Shown: positions 21,201-29,074, counted from the stretch's first letter. The stretch: DNA of 57,500 nt from Symbiodinium natans (GCA_905221605.1 CAJNDS010002276.1:341357-398856); one strand, 5' to 3'. Numbers and translations: made by a program. Notes: generated from the letters alone by a model not told the origin.

Positions 21201-24200
21201 CCGTGCCGGCTTTCCCTTGGCTTGGGGCAAGCATCATGCTGAGGCTTCTGACTGTGCAGCAATAAACCACCTGATTCAGCATCAGCCGACAACCCTTTGG
21301 GGGTTTACGAAAATAGGGGACCCCTTATATAGACCCTAAATATTCGGATCTCCTTATCATGAGGAACCCCAATAAGGTACCCCCTAACTTCTGACTCCCC
21401 CGAGTGCAGTTAAAAGCTGGCAACCTCAGGCGGCACGTGCTCCAGCATGAGCGTGTAGTCGTCGGAAGTCTGATGCTGGGCGTCGTACTTCTTCATATAC
21501 AGCTTCCTTTGCTGAGGATCACGCTCCCAAGATAGCAAAAGGCTGCCACAAGCAGATGTATGAGAGCCTGGCAATCCCTTCGCCCCCCTCCCCCTTCGCA
21601 AGTAAAACTGCTGAAGCGATTCAGCAAAGCGTCTGGTAGTAGTGGAATCCCCAAGACAGCAACACCTGGGCCGAAAGATGACCAAAACTGGTCATCTCGT
21701 TGGGGCATCCACATTATGATGAGCAAGCTCCTGCGTTGCTACAGCCTTGGCTTACTTAAGAGGAGGCAAAGCAGCTGCAGCAATCGGAAGGCTACCAAGC
21801 ATATGCAAACTCATGGCATGTTGTAGAAAAGCCAAGCGGCACCACTGAACCACAAGACCACGCCCATCACCTGAGCTGTAGAAAAGTTTACTACATGATG
21901 CAAATACCATGGCATATATAAAGTCTTTTACTACGATACGGGCAGTTCTCTAAACTAGGGTCCCCCTTGTGGGTCCCTATATACAATCCGGCACCCTCAT
22001 CATAAGGACCCCTAAACGACCCGAAGTTAGAGAAGTACCCATAGAATTGTTTACAAGACACTATCATCATGTACGAGAAGATACCATGATATACACACGG
22101 TCCGATGTTGTGATATTCTACAATACACTCTACCCGAACACCTAAACCCGAAACCCTAAACCCTAAACCCCAATCCCTAAACCCTAATCCCTAAACCCTA
22201 AACCCTAAACCCTAGCCCCTAAACCTAAACCGCGCCAATGGCAGCTTGGCCCAGTCACTTGGCCACGCTGTGCCCGGATCGTCTCTCGCGACACGACCTC
22301 CGCCTCAAGCATCCTGACCCGCAAATGCCATAACCCTATGTAACATACCATAATATACCATAACATACCATAGTATACCGTAATATACCATAACATACCA
22401 TAATATACCATCATGTACCATCATATACCATAATATCCCGATATTTACTGTCTGGAGGACTTTAGGCTTTAGGGTTCAGGGTTCAGCGTTTAGGGTTTAG
22501 GGTTTAGGAAAAAATACCATGACTTACTCTGACATGCTCCGAGCTACGAGAGAAGACCACCCGAGCAATACGAAATGCATTGTACTTGCAAAAACTCCCT
22601 AAACCCTAAACCCTAAACCCGAATCCCCAAACCCTAAACCCTAAACCCTGAACCCGAAACCCTAAACCCTAAACCCTCTTCTACAACACAAGACGATGCT
22701 TGTTTTGCAGCCTGATTCTACGTGTGGCAGACTGCTTTGCGTCAGTCCTGAGCGCGGCCGCAGACGTGGGGCAAACGGTGGCCTCCTCTGGGGCATTTAG
22801 GGTTCAGGGCTTGGGGTTTAGGGTTTAGGGCTTAGGGCTTAGGGCTTAGGGCTTAGGGCTTAGGGCTTAGGGCTTAGGGCTTAGGGCTTAGGGCTTAGGG
22901 CTTAGGGCTTAGGGCTTAGGGCTTAGGGCTTCGGGCTTCGGGTTTCGGGTTTCGGGTTTCGGGAGGACCCTGGCTGGGGTCTTCAGGCTCAGTGGGGCGG
23001 GGAGTGGAAGAAATTGGCTCCTCCATCAGTTGCGCCAAGGTGTTGCCTGCCAGGGCTTGTTGGAAGCCAGGTTCTCGCATGACGCACGACTCTCGGCCTA
23101 TGGTGCGCATCGTACTGCAACCTGGCTGATCTACTCGGGACAGACAAGCCGTTTGTGGTAGCCGCAAGGTTAAGCGGAGGCTGACTGACATCATGTGGGC
23201 ATGCTCATGAAGAGAGCCCGGACGCTGCAACAGGAGCTACATGGTATGCTACTGTCATAGACATACGAGGGCTGGGCATCCCGCAGGCTTGCTTTTCCCT
23301 ACACTCCCGCTCTACATCCTGCAGCCCGGAACCTGGGGTAAGCACGTGCAGGAAGAGATAAGCCACGGCCAAGGCCAGCAAACTGAAAGCAATGAGAAAG
23401 ATCTGGGTGTTGTAAAACCTGAGAGGCCCCACTCTGCCAGGAGAGACTGACAGGACTTTAAGGCACATTGAGGCAATTCTTTTGGAGCTCTCTACATTAG
23501 AGCCCTACTTTGGGTCCCACCCCAAGTAGGCTCCTCAGGAAGGGCACACCCTAAGCCGAAAGCCTCGCACACACCTCCAGAAAGACAATAGCGAAGCATC
23601 TCATGCATCATCCGTACCGACCCTCCGATGAGCTCAATTCTAAAGACGGTTACAGGGTGGCTTCATGCCAGGGGGGGGTTCCGCAATCGGGAGGCTTCCG
23701 CAATTCGGGGTAGCTCATTGGAGTCCGTACTACAAAGGAACCCTACTATTGGGGGTCCCCTATTTTTCGTAAGCCCCCCAGTATGTTCTCCAAGGAGTGG
23801 CAATTGGAGCCCGACTCCCAGGTCGTCTTGGTCAGTGTCGAGGGTGGCCTCTATCATCCTCGAAGGGGAATCGAAACTCTGGGGGGGAGGGGGGCTTCGC
23901 GGACCACTGCTGCCATCTCTGCTCCCCTTCGCTCCACTCTCTCTCTCTCTCTTCCGTCCTTCCCTCCTTCCTTCCTTTCCCTTCTTTCCCTTCTTTCCCT
24001 TCCTTCCCTTCCTTCCCTTCCTTCCCTTCCTTCCCTTCCTTCCCTTCCTTCCCTTCCTTCCCTTCCTTCCCTTCCTTCCCTTCCTTCCCTTCCTTCCCTT
24101 CCTTCCCTTCCTTCCCTTCCTTCCCTTCCTTCCCTTCCTTCCCTTCCTTCCCTTCCCTCCCTTCCCTCCCTTCCCTCCCTTCCCTCCCTTCCCTCCCTTC

Positions 24201-27072
24201 CCTCCCTTCCCTCCCTTCCCTTCCTTCCCTTCCTCCCCTTCTTTCCCTTCCTTCCCTTCCTTAAGTTCCCTTCCTTCCCTCCCTTCCCTCCCTTCCTTCC
24301 CTTCCCTGCCTTCCCTGCCTTCCCTGCCTTCCCTGCCTTCCTTCCCTTCCTTCCCTTCCTTCCCTTCCTTCCCTTCCTTCCCTTCCTTCCCTTCCTTCCT
24401 TCCCTTTCCTTCCCTTCCTTCCCGCCTTCCTTCCTCCCTTTCCTTCCCCTTCCTTCCCTTCCTTCCTTCCCCCTTCCTTACCCTTCCTTCCCTTTCCCTT
24501 TCCCTTCCTTCCCTCCACTTCCTTCCTTCCCGTCCCCCTTCCTTCCCTTCCTCCCTTCCTTCCCCTTCCCTTCCTTCCCTTCCTTCCCTTCCTCCCTTCC
24601 TTCACTTCCCCTCCTTCCCTTCCTTCCCTTCCTTCCCTTCCTATTTCCCTTCCCTCCTCCCCTCCTCCCTCCTCCCTCCTCCCTGCTCCCTGCTCCCTGC
24701 TCCCTGCTCCCTTCTCCCTTCTCCCTTCTCCCGTCTCCCTTCTCCCTTCTCCCTTCTCCAATCTCCCTTCTCCCTTCTCCCTTCTCCCTTCTCCAATCTC
24801 CCTTCTCCCTTCTCCCTTCTCCCTTCTCCCTTCTCCCTTCTCCCTTCTCCCTTCCCCCCATCCTTCCTCCCGCCCTGCCTCCCTCAGCCAAGAAAGTGCA
24901 ACACTTGAAACTGCAGAGTTTGACCCACGCCCAAAGAGGTCCCCTTCAAGTTTTGCCCTCCGCTGTGGGTCGCGCGGCGGAGCTGGTTGAACTTGATGGA
25001 TGCCTCTGGCACGCGAGCCGAGCGCATCTGCACCGACTGGCTTCTTACTTCTTGCTCCCTAACCCCTAAACCCCAAACCCCAAACCCCAAACCCTATACC
25101 CTAAACCCTAAACCCTAAACCCTAAACCCTAAACCCTAAACCCTAAACCCTAAACCCTACCATAACCCTAAACCCAAAACCCTAAACCCTAAACCCTAAA
25201 CATCATCCCTTGTCCGCTTGAAATCGCGAGAGAGCACCCTCCCTGCCTGCAGGGAGGTTAGGAAACCATGCCTGGGAAGATATGGTTGCAGGGGCTGAGG
25301 AGGGTATAAGGTTTAACGTTTAAGGCTTAGGGTTGTAAGGTTTAAAGGTTGAGGGTTTAGGGTTTAAAGGTTGGGGATCTAGGGTTTACCTGAGAACAGA
25401 AGGTTGTCAGTCGATGCAGGCAGTGCACGGTGTGCATCAATTGCCCAGTGATGCTCTTTTGCGCTGGCTGAGACTACCCGTATAGGGCAGCTTGGGACAC
25501 ATAACGAAACTGCATGCAAGGACCGAAATCTGGAAACACTCGGCCACAGACCGACATGAAATACAGAGAAAGCTTTAATTAAGCGGAGCTTCGCGATGGC
25601 CTTTTCATTGTGACTCCTCGCCTGGTCACGTGATCTGATCAACTTTTAAGAAACTGGACAGCCTTGCGGTCTTGTGTGTGCAAGACATGTGCGCAAGACA
25701 TGCGTGCAAGACCTTTCAATCACAAAGGTGGCCGTCGAGGTTTGTGCACACTTGATTTTGACACTGCTACGAATACGTCTCTCACCACACATACAGTAGA
25801 GCCGCGAAGATCCCCTGGTGTGTGCAAAATACAGAAGACAGTCGGACGCACTTGTTCGCCCTCACCTCCCTGCTGGCGATGAGCATTGTTTTGTACACAG
25901 TGGTCTTAATGGTCGTTGTGGGCAGAATCCTTGTCTTGACACCAGCCCGGCTTTGGATCTTCCATGCCAGCGCGAGTCTTCACATGGTGTGGAGCCCGGT
26001 GCCCTGTAGTTCTAGGCTTGAGAAGCGATCGACAAGTGATGACTTTGGCTCGCGTCGATGAACATGCCACAGCTCCTCCGCCGGCTCATCGACGGAGATT
26101 TGGGCGCCAGGTTGTGACGACTTTTCCAGAAGGCTCGCCTTAGGGATGTCTCGACTCGTGCAATCAAAAGCATCGGACGACTCTTGTTCACTTGTAGGGT
26201 TTAGGGGTTTTGGGGACTGAAGTCCTCGAAGAAACCGCAGCCCACTCCCCACCCAGGGCCGTTCCCAAGCTGCTGGCTGGGGCTGAAAGATACAGTACTC
26301 CAACCCTAAACCCTAAACCCTAAACCCTAAACCCTAAACCCTAAACCCTAAACCCTAAACCCTAAACCCTAAACCCTAAACCTAAACCAACATGTACATA
26401 CATCGGTTTGGGGCTTACCGATGTACACTTCGGGAAGTGCAACTCGACTGTCTTGCTTCCTCCTAGAATGCCGAGAGCGCTCACACAAAAACATTCTAGG
26501 CTGGCACGGCGTACAGAAACGTCGTCGTTCCGCATGCGTCCTTACTTCCGACCCCCTGCAATGTACTACACATGCCTTACTAGTTACAACAGGGTTTGGG
26601 GGGTATTAGAACATAATTATAAAAGGGCCTTGAGGGGACACGATCGGTCTATATTACTCCATCTTCCAAACTACTTTCCAGCATCCGAGAGGCTGTCAAA
26701 TCTGGCGCAGACGGCGCTTTCGCAGCAAAGCTTCGCTTCCTGGTGCATGATTCACGTACAACAGCCTAAACCCTAAACCCTAAACCCTAAACCCTAAACC
26801 CTAAACCCTAAACCCTAAACCCTAAACCCTAAACCCTAACCCTAAACCCTAAACCCTAAACCCTAAACCTGAAGGGTGAAGGGGCCCGGGGCATGAGGTA
26901 TATGGTTAGCATGGTTAGCTGCGCACTAGAAGCCCCAACCACAGAGATGAAGCCCAACAGAATTCTGGGCAAGTGCAAGAAGCATGTGCTGCGCGACGGC
27001 CACGTAGCAGGTGCCAGCCAATATCAGCAGAATGGCTGCCAAAATCACCTGATCAAGGAAGGAAGACAACGC
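9029..27072 (-). CDS. Span of a hidden multi-exon membrane-protein gene (OSCA/TMEM63-like?)
   Basis: A series of small minus-strand exons, each flanked by AG acceptors and GT donors, runs from at least 23402 down to 9029; a further candidate starts at 27072. Between 23402 and 20652 five exons join with matching phase into one frame: a membrane helix, a basic QRKLYMKKYD stretch, DDYTLML-VPPE, a charged helix, then GVSIVYDL. Further down come GSGRAYIIFK, DQPDGIRFW, and several hydrophobic helices. Membrane segments around a cytosolic RRM-like fold match the general plan of OSCA/TMEM63 (CSC1) mechanosensitive channels. Anoctamin- or TMC-like proteins are alternatives. Introns hold telomere-like arrays, microsatellites and short TIR elements. 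Start codon, N terminus and C terminus are not found. That a gene is there: about 0.7; the family: about 0.35. Confidence 0.55.
9765..9874 (-). CDS. Exon: transmembrane helix, membrane-protein gene
   Basis: Acceptor TCGCCCAG, donor AGAT|GTGATT, 110 nt, 36 full codons. An amphipathic LQEITERPF is followed by a helix VLIFVLIFLLTFFMYVAG and then ILFIEPLR. This helix-linker-helix look is common in cation channels. Confidence 0.55.
10057..10140 (-). CDS. Candidate exon: transmembrane helix
   Basis: Open minus-strand segment VAFLLVHVLVVVAQLYQ followed by a Gln-rich tail, ending in TAG. Its phase does not join simply to the exon at 10274-10165, so its boundaries are open. Confidence 0.35.
10165..10274 (-). 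CDS. Exon: membrane helix
   Basis: Clean acceptor CTGTTTCAG, reading VWGLVLSMAASSFALWAYRL then DHWFQDAFAVF, with a possible donor GTG|GTGTAT. 110 nt. Confidence 0.45.
11478..11767. repeat. Facing CCCTAAA and TTTAGGG arrays
   Basis: CCCTAAA at 11478-11527 and TTTAGGG at 11642-11767, pointing toward each other across about 115 bp. Confidence 0.95.
12049..12240 (-). repeat. CCCTAAA blocks separated by a repeated CTCTCTGCATCCGCC spacer
   Basis: Short runs of CCCTAAA alternate with the spacer CTCTCTGCATCCGCC, seen at about 12118, 12174 and, altered, 12240, giving a higher-order unit of about 55-60 bp. Confidence 0.9.
12381..12534 (+). repeat. Long TTTAGGG array
   Basis: About 20 nearly pure units. 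Confidence 0.95.
12664..12808 (+). repeat. Array switching from TTTAGGG to CTTAGGG
   Basis: A few TTTAGGG units, then about 14 perfect CTTAGGG units. Confidence 0.95.
13040..13310. repeat. Degenerate AACAATATAACAGTATA low-complexity repeat
   Basis: An A/T-rich run of AACA(A/G)TA(T/C) steps of about 10 bp. The complement-type sequence occurs at 53160-53525. Minus-strand ORFs rich in Leu/Tyr/Cys here are artefacts. Confidence 0.8.
13425..13684. repeat. CCCTAAA then TTTCGGG/TTTAGGG arrays
   Basis: CCCTAAA variants at 13425-13475; TTTCGGG turning into TTTAGGG at 13604-13684. Confidence 0.9.
14146..14250 (-). CDS. Exon with strong polypyrimidine 3' splice site
   Basis: A CT-rich tract on the minus strand ends in TGTTGTCCTGCAG immediately before 14250. 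The exon is 105 nt, 35 codons, reading SLLQPLAKHMKDNHASM then LHLEVVVNKVLQTRDG, with donor GGG|GTTGGG. It is soluble and helical. It lies in line with the other minus-strand exons and may belong to the same gene. Confidence 0.5.
14494..14552. repeat. 18-bp tandem repeat, more than 3 copies
   Basis: GCAACCTTCCGAAGGAAG repeated three times plus a partial. Each unit holds the palindrome CTTCCGAAG. It reads in-frame on both strands but is most likely intronic. Confidence 0.9.
14862..15191 (+). CDS. Uncertain plus-strand ORF with a membrane helix
   Basis: From ATG at 14862 it reads a basic start (GQKRIVGIDLRRGRSKQ) and then a strong hydrophobic segment near 14950-15030 (TIALILSVSMLILFMVLAG). The opposite strand of the same stretch also has a plausible hydrophilic frame, so one is a shadow. 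Confidence 0.25.
   Translation, partial: GQKRIVGIDLRRGRSKQLASPEPPLCSMGLSSGFTIALILSVSMLILFMVLAGILYRFITIGYSCCACLCSASIILATCWSFHSQGQELFILRWSLRLRRSHRARQLQL
15240..15363 (-). CDS. Exon candidate, soluble
   Basis: After an AGCCGAG acceptor the minus strand reads ECNKAGMSSTFLPPEEALGM, then NWAEDCKLSRQEAVAVAF. Charged and protein-like, unrecognised. The donor is not certain. In line with the long minus-strand gene. Confidence 0.35.
15938..16190. repeat. CCCTAAA, TTTAGGG, then homogenised GGGGCAG array
   Basis: CCCTAAA at 15938-15997, TTTAGGG at 16080-16132, then about eight perfect copies of another 7-mer, GGGGCAG, at 16132-16190. The last array keeps the 7-bp period but has little of the telomere motif. 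Confidence 0.9.
16303..16357 (-). CDS. Exon candidate of the membrane-protein gene
   Basis: Acceptor GCAATTCAG, reading TAVAFDVDEAKFIRIAKA, donor GCCG|GTCGAA. The open frame extends upstream to about 16381, so the 5' edge is tentative. Confidence 0.35.
16612..16692 (-). mobile_element. Short TIR element, copy D
   Basis: Minus orientation: starts GGGGTTTGCGAATG, core CCCCAAATAGTAG and AATAAGGACCCCAATAAGGT. The far terminal repeat is lost. Lies between two exons of the minus-strand gene. Confidence 0.6.
16904..16994 (-). CDS. Exon: transmembrane helix, membrane-protein gene
   Basis: Acceptor GCGCTGAAG, donor CCTG|GTTCAG. Reads QLRHSVFNLRF and then a helix YILVYIVVAQLFFYFMPPG. The position, after the RRM-like part, fits the transmembrane block of OSCA/TMEM63-type proteins. 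Confidence 0.55.
17463..17579 (-). CDS. Exon candidate with hydrophobic stretch
   Basis: Acceptor GCGACTGCCAG, then HELMLHDLRLSLVLRAWFF and GTVQLFGFELNHALLQCFLE before a TAA. The real donor must lie before that stop. Protein-like composition. Confidence 0.4.
18097..18152 (-). CDS. Exon candidate after the RRM-like domain
   Basis: Acceptor GATTCGTTTCAG, donor AGAG|GTTTCC, reading GDQPDGIRFWKAEACDAR. The P-x-x-I-x-W pattern occurs between the cytosolic domain and the next helix in OSCA-type proteins, as recalled. Confidence 0.45.
18251..18349 (-). mobile_element. Short TIR element, copy E (best preserved)
   Basis: 99 bp with both ends recognisable: GGGTTTCCGAAATTAGGGG at the plus-strand left end and TTGTGAACCCCC at the right end, followed by ATATG. 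Shares CAAATAGTAGGATTCCCTTT and AATAAGGACCCCAATAAGGT with other copies (minus orientation). Confidence 0.65.
18667..18764 (-). mobile_element. Short TIR element, copy F
   Basis: 98 bp, same orientation as copy E and about 320 bp from it. Left end GGGGTTTCCGACATTCGGG, right end GACACTCCC followed by ATATG as in copy E. Middle diverged. Confidence 0.6.
19139..19312 (+). repeat. G homopolymer followed by TTTAGGG array
   Basis: About 17 G at 19142-19158, then TTTAGGG units from 19170 with a few TTCAGGG. Confidence 0.9.
19484..19516 (-). CDS. Exon: RRM-like beta strand, membrane-protein gene
   Basis: Acceptor AATGTCTGCAG before 19516. The junction with the exon ending at 19634 makes a codon AG|G and gives YLRGSGRAYIIFKN, the typical G-x-A/Y-hydrophobic-F strand of an RRM-like fold. 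The donor is unclear; a GC donor after the following Gln codon is possible. Confidence 0.55.
19634..19691 (-). CDS. Exon: acidic helix before the RRM-like strand
   Basis: Acceptor TGTGTTTTCAG, donor TTGAG|GTGCCA, 58 nt, reading QDLENDAAELKEILPQYL. Its phase matches the next exon at 19516. Confidence 0.6.
19951..20032 (-). repeat. CCCTAAA array with CCCTAAG variants
   Basis: About 11 units; intronic if the minus-strand gene is real. Confidence 0.9.
20150..20306 (-). CDS. Exon candidate of the cytosolic region
   Basis: Acceptor CACATCTCTTCAG, reading GTLECLRRGLLAQKRRVYAQ, EWDDIQNGWAKTDFSVSPDQ and LKLDPCLLTNCA. Clearly protein-like. The donor and the junction back to the exon ending at 20652 are not solved; an extra exon may lie between. 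Confidence 0.5.
20652..20746 (-). CDS. Exon: RRM-like region, membrane-protein gene
   Basis: Acceptor CTGCGACCGAG, donor TTTGG|GTACTA, 95 nt. Reads IVYDLLHMPEEVQERIGDML and then EHIIDAFLHLW. Joined to the micro-exon it restores GVSIVYDL, a beta strand followed by a long helix. Confidence 0.65.
20809..20837 (-). CDS. 29-nt micro-exon of the membrane-protein gene
   Basis: Flanked by an acceptor CCCCCCAG and a donor GTGGCT. It supplies AVQDRIYGV plus the first base of Ser, and its two phases (2 in, 1 out) exactly match the neighbouring exons. Confidence 0.6.
20976..21064 (-). CDS. Exon: charged helix, membrane-protein gene
   Basis: Acceptor TCGCCGCAAAG, donor CTAGG|GTGGGA, 89 nt. Reads VTSERALKERLENELSIQAP and WPTRNNIEL. 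Directly continues VPPE of the preceding exon in phase 0. Confidence 0.65.
21299..21400 (+). mobile_element. Short TIR element, copy H, inside an intron
   Basis: About 102 bp, left end GGGGTTTACGAAAATAGGGG, right part AATAAGGTACCCCCTAACTT then CTGACTCCCCC. It lies fully inside the 360-bp intron between the exons at 21511-21425 and 21064-20976, starting 24 bp after the donor (minus strand). Confidence 0.65.
21425..21511 (-). CDS. Exon: basic linker and first RRM-like strand
   Basis: Acceptor GTGATCCTCAG, donor CCTGAG|GTTGCC, 87 nt, exactly 29 codons, phase 0 on both sides. Reads QRKLYMKKYDAQHQTS, then DDYTLMLEHVPPE. The DYT-hydrophobic-VP pattern starts the cytosolic domain in OSCA/TMEM63-type proteins, as recalled. 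Confidence 0.65.
21949..22035. mobile_element. Degenerate relative of the short TIR element
   Basis: Contains GGGTCCCTATATACAATCCG, ATCATAAGGACCCCTAAA and CGAAGTTAG in the expected order. The ends are eroded. Confidence 0.3.
22137..22226 (-). repeat. CCCTAAA array
   Basis: Mixed CCCTAAA and CCCTAAT units. Confidence 0.9.
22320..22440. repeat. ACCATAATAT minisatellite
   Basis: About ten copies of a 10-bp unit, ACCATAA(T/C)AT. Confidence 0.9.
22458..22678. repeat. TTTAGGG then CCCTAAA short arrays
   Basis: TTTAGGG/TTCAGGG at 22458-22510 and CCCTAAA/CCCGAAA at 22596-22678. Confidence 0.9.
22795..22962 (+). repeat. CTTAGGG homogenised array
   Basis: About 15 perfect CTTAGGG units (22825-22930), bounded by TTTAGGG on the left and TTTCGGG on the right. 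Confidence 0.95.
23346..23402 (-). CDS. Exon: transmembrane helix, membrane-protein gene
   Basis: Acceptor TTACAACACCCAG, donor CAC|GTGCTT, 57 nt, 19 codons, reading IFLIAFSLLALAVAYLFLH. Phase 0 on both sides. It joins directly to QRKLY of the exon at 21511, giving a helix followed by a basic cytosolic stretch. Confidence 0.6.
23674..23779 (-). mobile_element. Short TIR element, copy G, with duplicated end
   Basis: Minus orientation starts GGGGGGCTTACGAAAAATAG, core CAATAGTAGGGTTCC. The other end carries two tandem versions of the terminal GATTGCGGAACCCC-type sequence. Followed on the plus strand by AGTATG, similar to ATATG beside copies E and F. Confidence 0.55.
23935..24885. repeat. 950-bp pyrimidine minisatellite
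   Basis: CT-only tract built from CCTTCCCTT-type units, changing to CCCTCCCTT, CCCTGCCTT and finally CCCTTCT units in successive blocks. Long Leu/Pro/Phe/Ser ORFs on the plus strand and Gly/Arg/Glu/Lys ORFs on the minus strand come from the repeat. Confidence 0.95.
25048..25200 (-). repeat. CCCTAAA array
   Basis: CCCCAAA units giving way to CCCTAAA. Confidence 0.95.
25860..26000 (+). CDS. Uncertain plus-strand membrane segment
   Basis: Reads LFALTSLLAMSIVLYTVV then LMVVVGRILV in one plus-strand frame after a possible acceptor (AAAATACAG). A minus-strand candidate lies next to it. Could be a lone exon on the other strand or a chance frame. Confidence 0.25.
26004..26195 (-). CDS. Exon candidate, soluble, unknown
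   Basis: Minus-strand open segment reading SSDAFDCTSRDIPKASLLEK, then a Glu/Asp-rich part and KSSLVDRFSSLELQ. Protein-like and between other candidate exons, so possibly part of the N-terminal region of the long gene. Edges not resolved. Confidence 0.3.
26300..26390 (-). repeat. CCCTAAA array
   Basis: About 12 pure units. Confidence 0.95.
26764..26871 (-). repeat. CCCTAAA array
   Basis: About 15 nearly pure units. Confidence 0.95.
26950..27072 (-). CDS. Exon candidate: transmembrane helix
   Basis: Acceptor GCCCTTTTTCAG before 27072, then ALSSFLDQVILAAILLILAG and TCYVAVAQHMLLALAQN. Phase 0 at the start. A phase-0 donor is available, so it could join the exon at 23402, but the 3.5-kb gap is unproven. 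Confidence 0.45.
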
Positions 27073-27899
27073 CTGAAAAAGGGCACTGGCGATCTCAACT
27101 AGGCATCGGAGCAATTCTCAGGGACATGGTTTGCCAGATAGTCTCTCAGTCATGCAGCCCGAGCACAAGAAGCTAGCACGCTTGGATTTGGGACATAAGC
27201 CTCACTACATGCAAGGTGCCTGAACCTGGTGCTTGCTGTGCGCCCAAAGGCTGCCACATCTCAGACTTGTTTTTGTTTTGGGGGGGAGGTGCGGTACCTG
27301 TGCGTAGCCCTGCAACCCTGTAACCCTTAACCACATGCGGCCAAGGAGCGAACATCAAGATGTAGGCAATGTGGACGATGGTTGTTTGGCCAAAAACGAT
27401 GCACTCCTTCCGGGGGGGGGGGGGGGGCTACCTCCCACGTACCGAACTGAGGTCGATGATAAATGTATTTTCTTCCTTTACATAGAAATATATATGTTTA
27501 TGTCTTATCGGATCGTGGCTGTTCATGGCCATTTCAACTACCCCAAACCCTGAGACCCGAAAGCCCGAAAGGCCTGAGACCCTAAACCCCCCTAAACCCT
27601 AAACCCGAAACCCTAAACCAGGCCAAAACCCCCCATCTCATGGCCTGTGTGCCATCGGCGTGCTCCACTAGCTCGAAGCCATCCTAGGAGGGGCCGATTA
27701 AACATTTTGGGGTTTTGGGGTTGAGGGTTTCAAGGAGGGTTTAGGGTTGAGGGTTTAGGGTTAGAGGGGGGGGGGGTTTAGGGTCTAGGGTTTAGGGCTT
27801 GAATGGTTCGAGGTTCAGGTGCTCTACATGACTACACCTGACCCGAGAGGGAAGCTGTGCTTCGCTCTTACGTAGGCCGTTAGGACCCCCCGGGCGCTG

Positions 27900-27985
27900 G
27901 ATTTCCGTCTGAAATGGCGCTCTTTTGACGGGGATTCTATTCTATTTTGGGGTAACAAAGGAGGGCCCTATTTTGGGAATTTCCA
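27900..27985 (-). mobile_element. Degenerate copy of the short TIR element
   Basis: Minus orientation shows AAATTCCCAAAATAGGGCCC near one end, AATAGAATAGAATCCCC as core and GACGGAAATCC at the other. Flanked by AATATG as at copies E and F. Confidence 0.4.
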
Positions 27986-28315
27986 ATATGATCCTCTTAA
28001 GCCCCATCATGGAAAATATGAGATAGATCCCAAGGGAACTTTGCCTAAAATGACCAGGAAGACAGCAGGCATGAGCTTGACTCTGAAGAGGACTGCGACC
28101 CATGCAGACTGTCTTGTCACGATGTGCAGCGTTCCGCAGTCCAGCGTCGAAGCATGAATGACAGGTGGCTGCCCCCTTCGGAAACGTGCAAAACCTTGGC
28201 AGCTGCAAACCCGACTAGGGCCGGAGGGGAGCTAGGGTCAAAGGTTGCACGGCAAAGTAATGAGAGATATGGTTTTCTACAGAACACCCAGATTAAAGAA
28301 ACTAGCCGCAACTAG

Positions 28316-28412
28316 CCGAGCCTGGACGAGTGTCACGCAAAGCAGCATGCCTGAATTCAGAAGCCAGAACAAAAGGCAAGTTCTAATTCTATCGATGATT
28401 GCTGACATGGTT
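28316..28412 (-). CDS. Candidate first exon with hydrophobic N terminus
   Basis: A possible acceptor GGCCTGCAAG precedes ACC-ATG at 28408, then SAIIDRIRTCLLFWLLNSG and MLLCVTLVQARL. Could be a signal-anchor exon for a minus-strand gene, perhaps the long one. No support beyond composition. Confidence 0.3.
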
Positions 28413-28908
28413 CTTGCAGGCCGTAATGTCGCAGGATGTGCCTTGGCCCGCAGTTTAGCAGCAGCCCACGCTCGGGCCACCGGTTCTTGTGCTACAAATT
28501 CGTTTCTCAAGGGTGAAAACTCACCCATTCCCCCCAAGCATTGCTGCCAAGGGTGCACAAGTGCGGATCTGCGAAAGGGTTGACTCCTGCCTGGTGGTCA
28601 TGACCGCTTTGCACTGTCCTCTGAGCCTCCGTCTCGTCTCACATCTTCCCCCTCCTCTCTCCACTTCCCTCTCGCCTCTCCCCTCTCCCCTCTCCCCTCG
28701 CCTCTTTCACATGTGCTGTCTGAAGAAATCTGAGCCAATCTCAGACATACCCGGCTACCTGCTTAATCCGGAAAGAACACTGAAGCCAATGGACAGCATG
28801 CCCCTGGCCGAGCAGCTTCATGGGGGTTGCTCGCAGCACACTCCATCTCCGAAGCAACACAACTCACCAAGCCTCGGCCATTCAACATGAAATCGCACAC
28901 GCTCATTT

Positions 28909-29041
28909 GCCTAAACCCGAAGCCCCAAAACCCTAAACCCCAACCCTAAACCCTGAACGCTTAAACCCTAAAACCCTAAAACCCTAAAAACCAAAAGCCC
29001 TAAACCCTAAACCCCTGAACCCTCAACCCTAAAGCAAAACC

Positions 29042-29074
<33 letters not shown>

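Noticed and set aside
23628-25069. Plus-strand ORFs of more than 400 codons (Leu/Pro/Phe/Ser repeats) and matching Gly/Arg/Glu minus-strand ORFs
   Set aside because: They follow exactly the CT minisatellite in every frame; no start context or unique sequence supports them.
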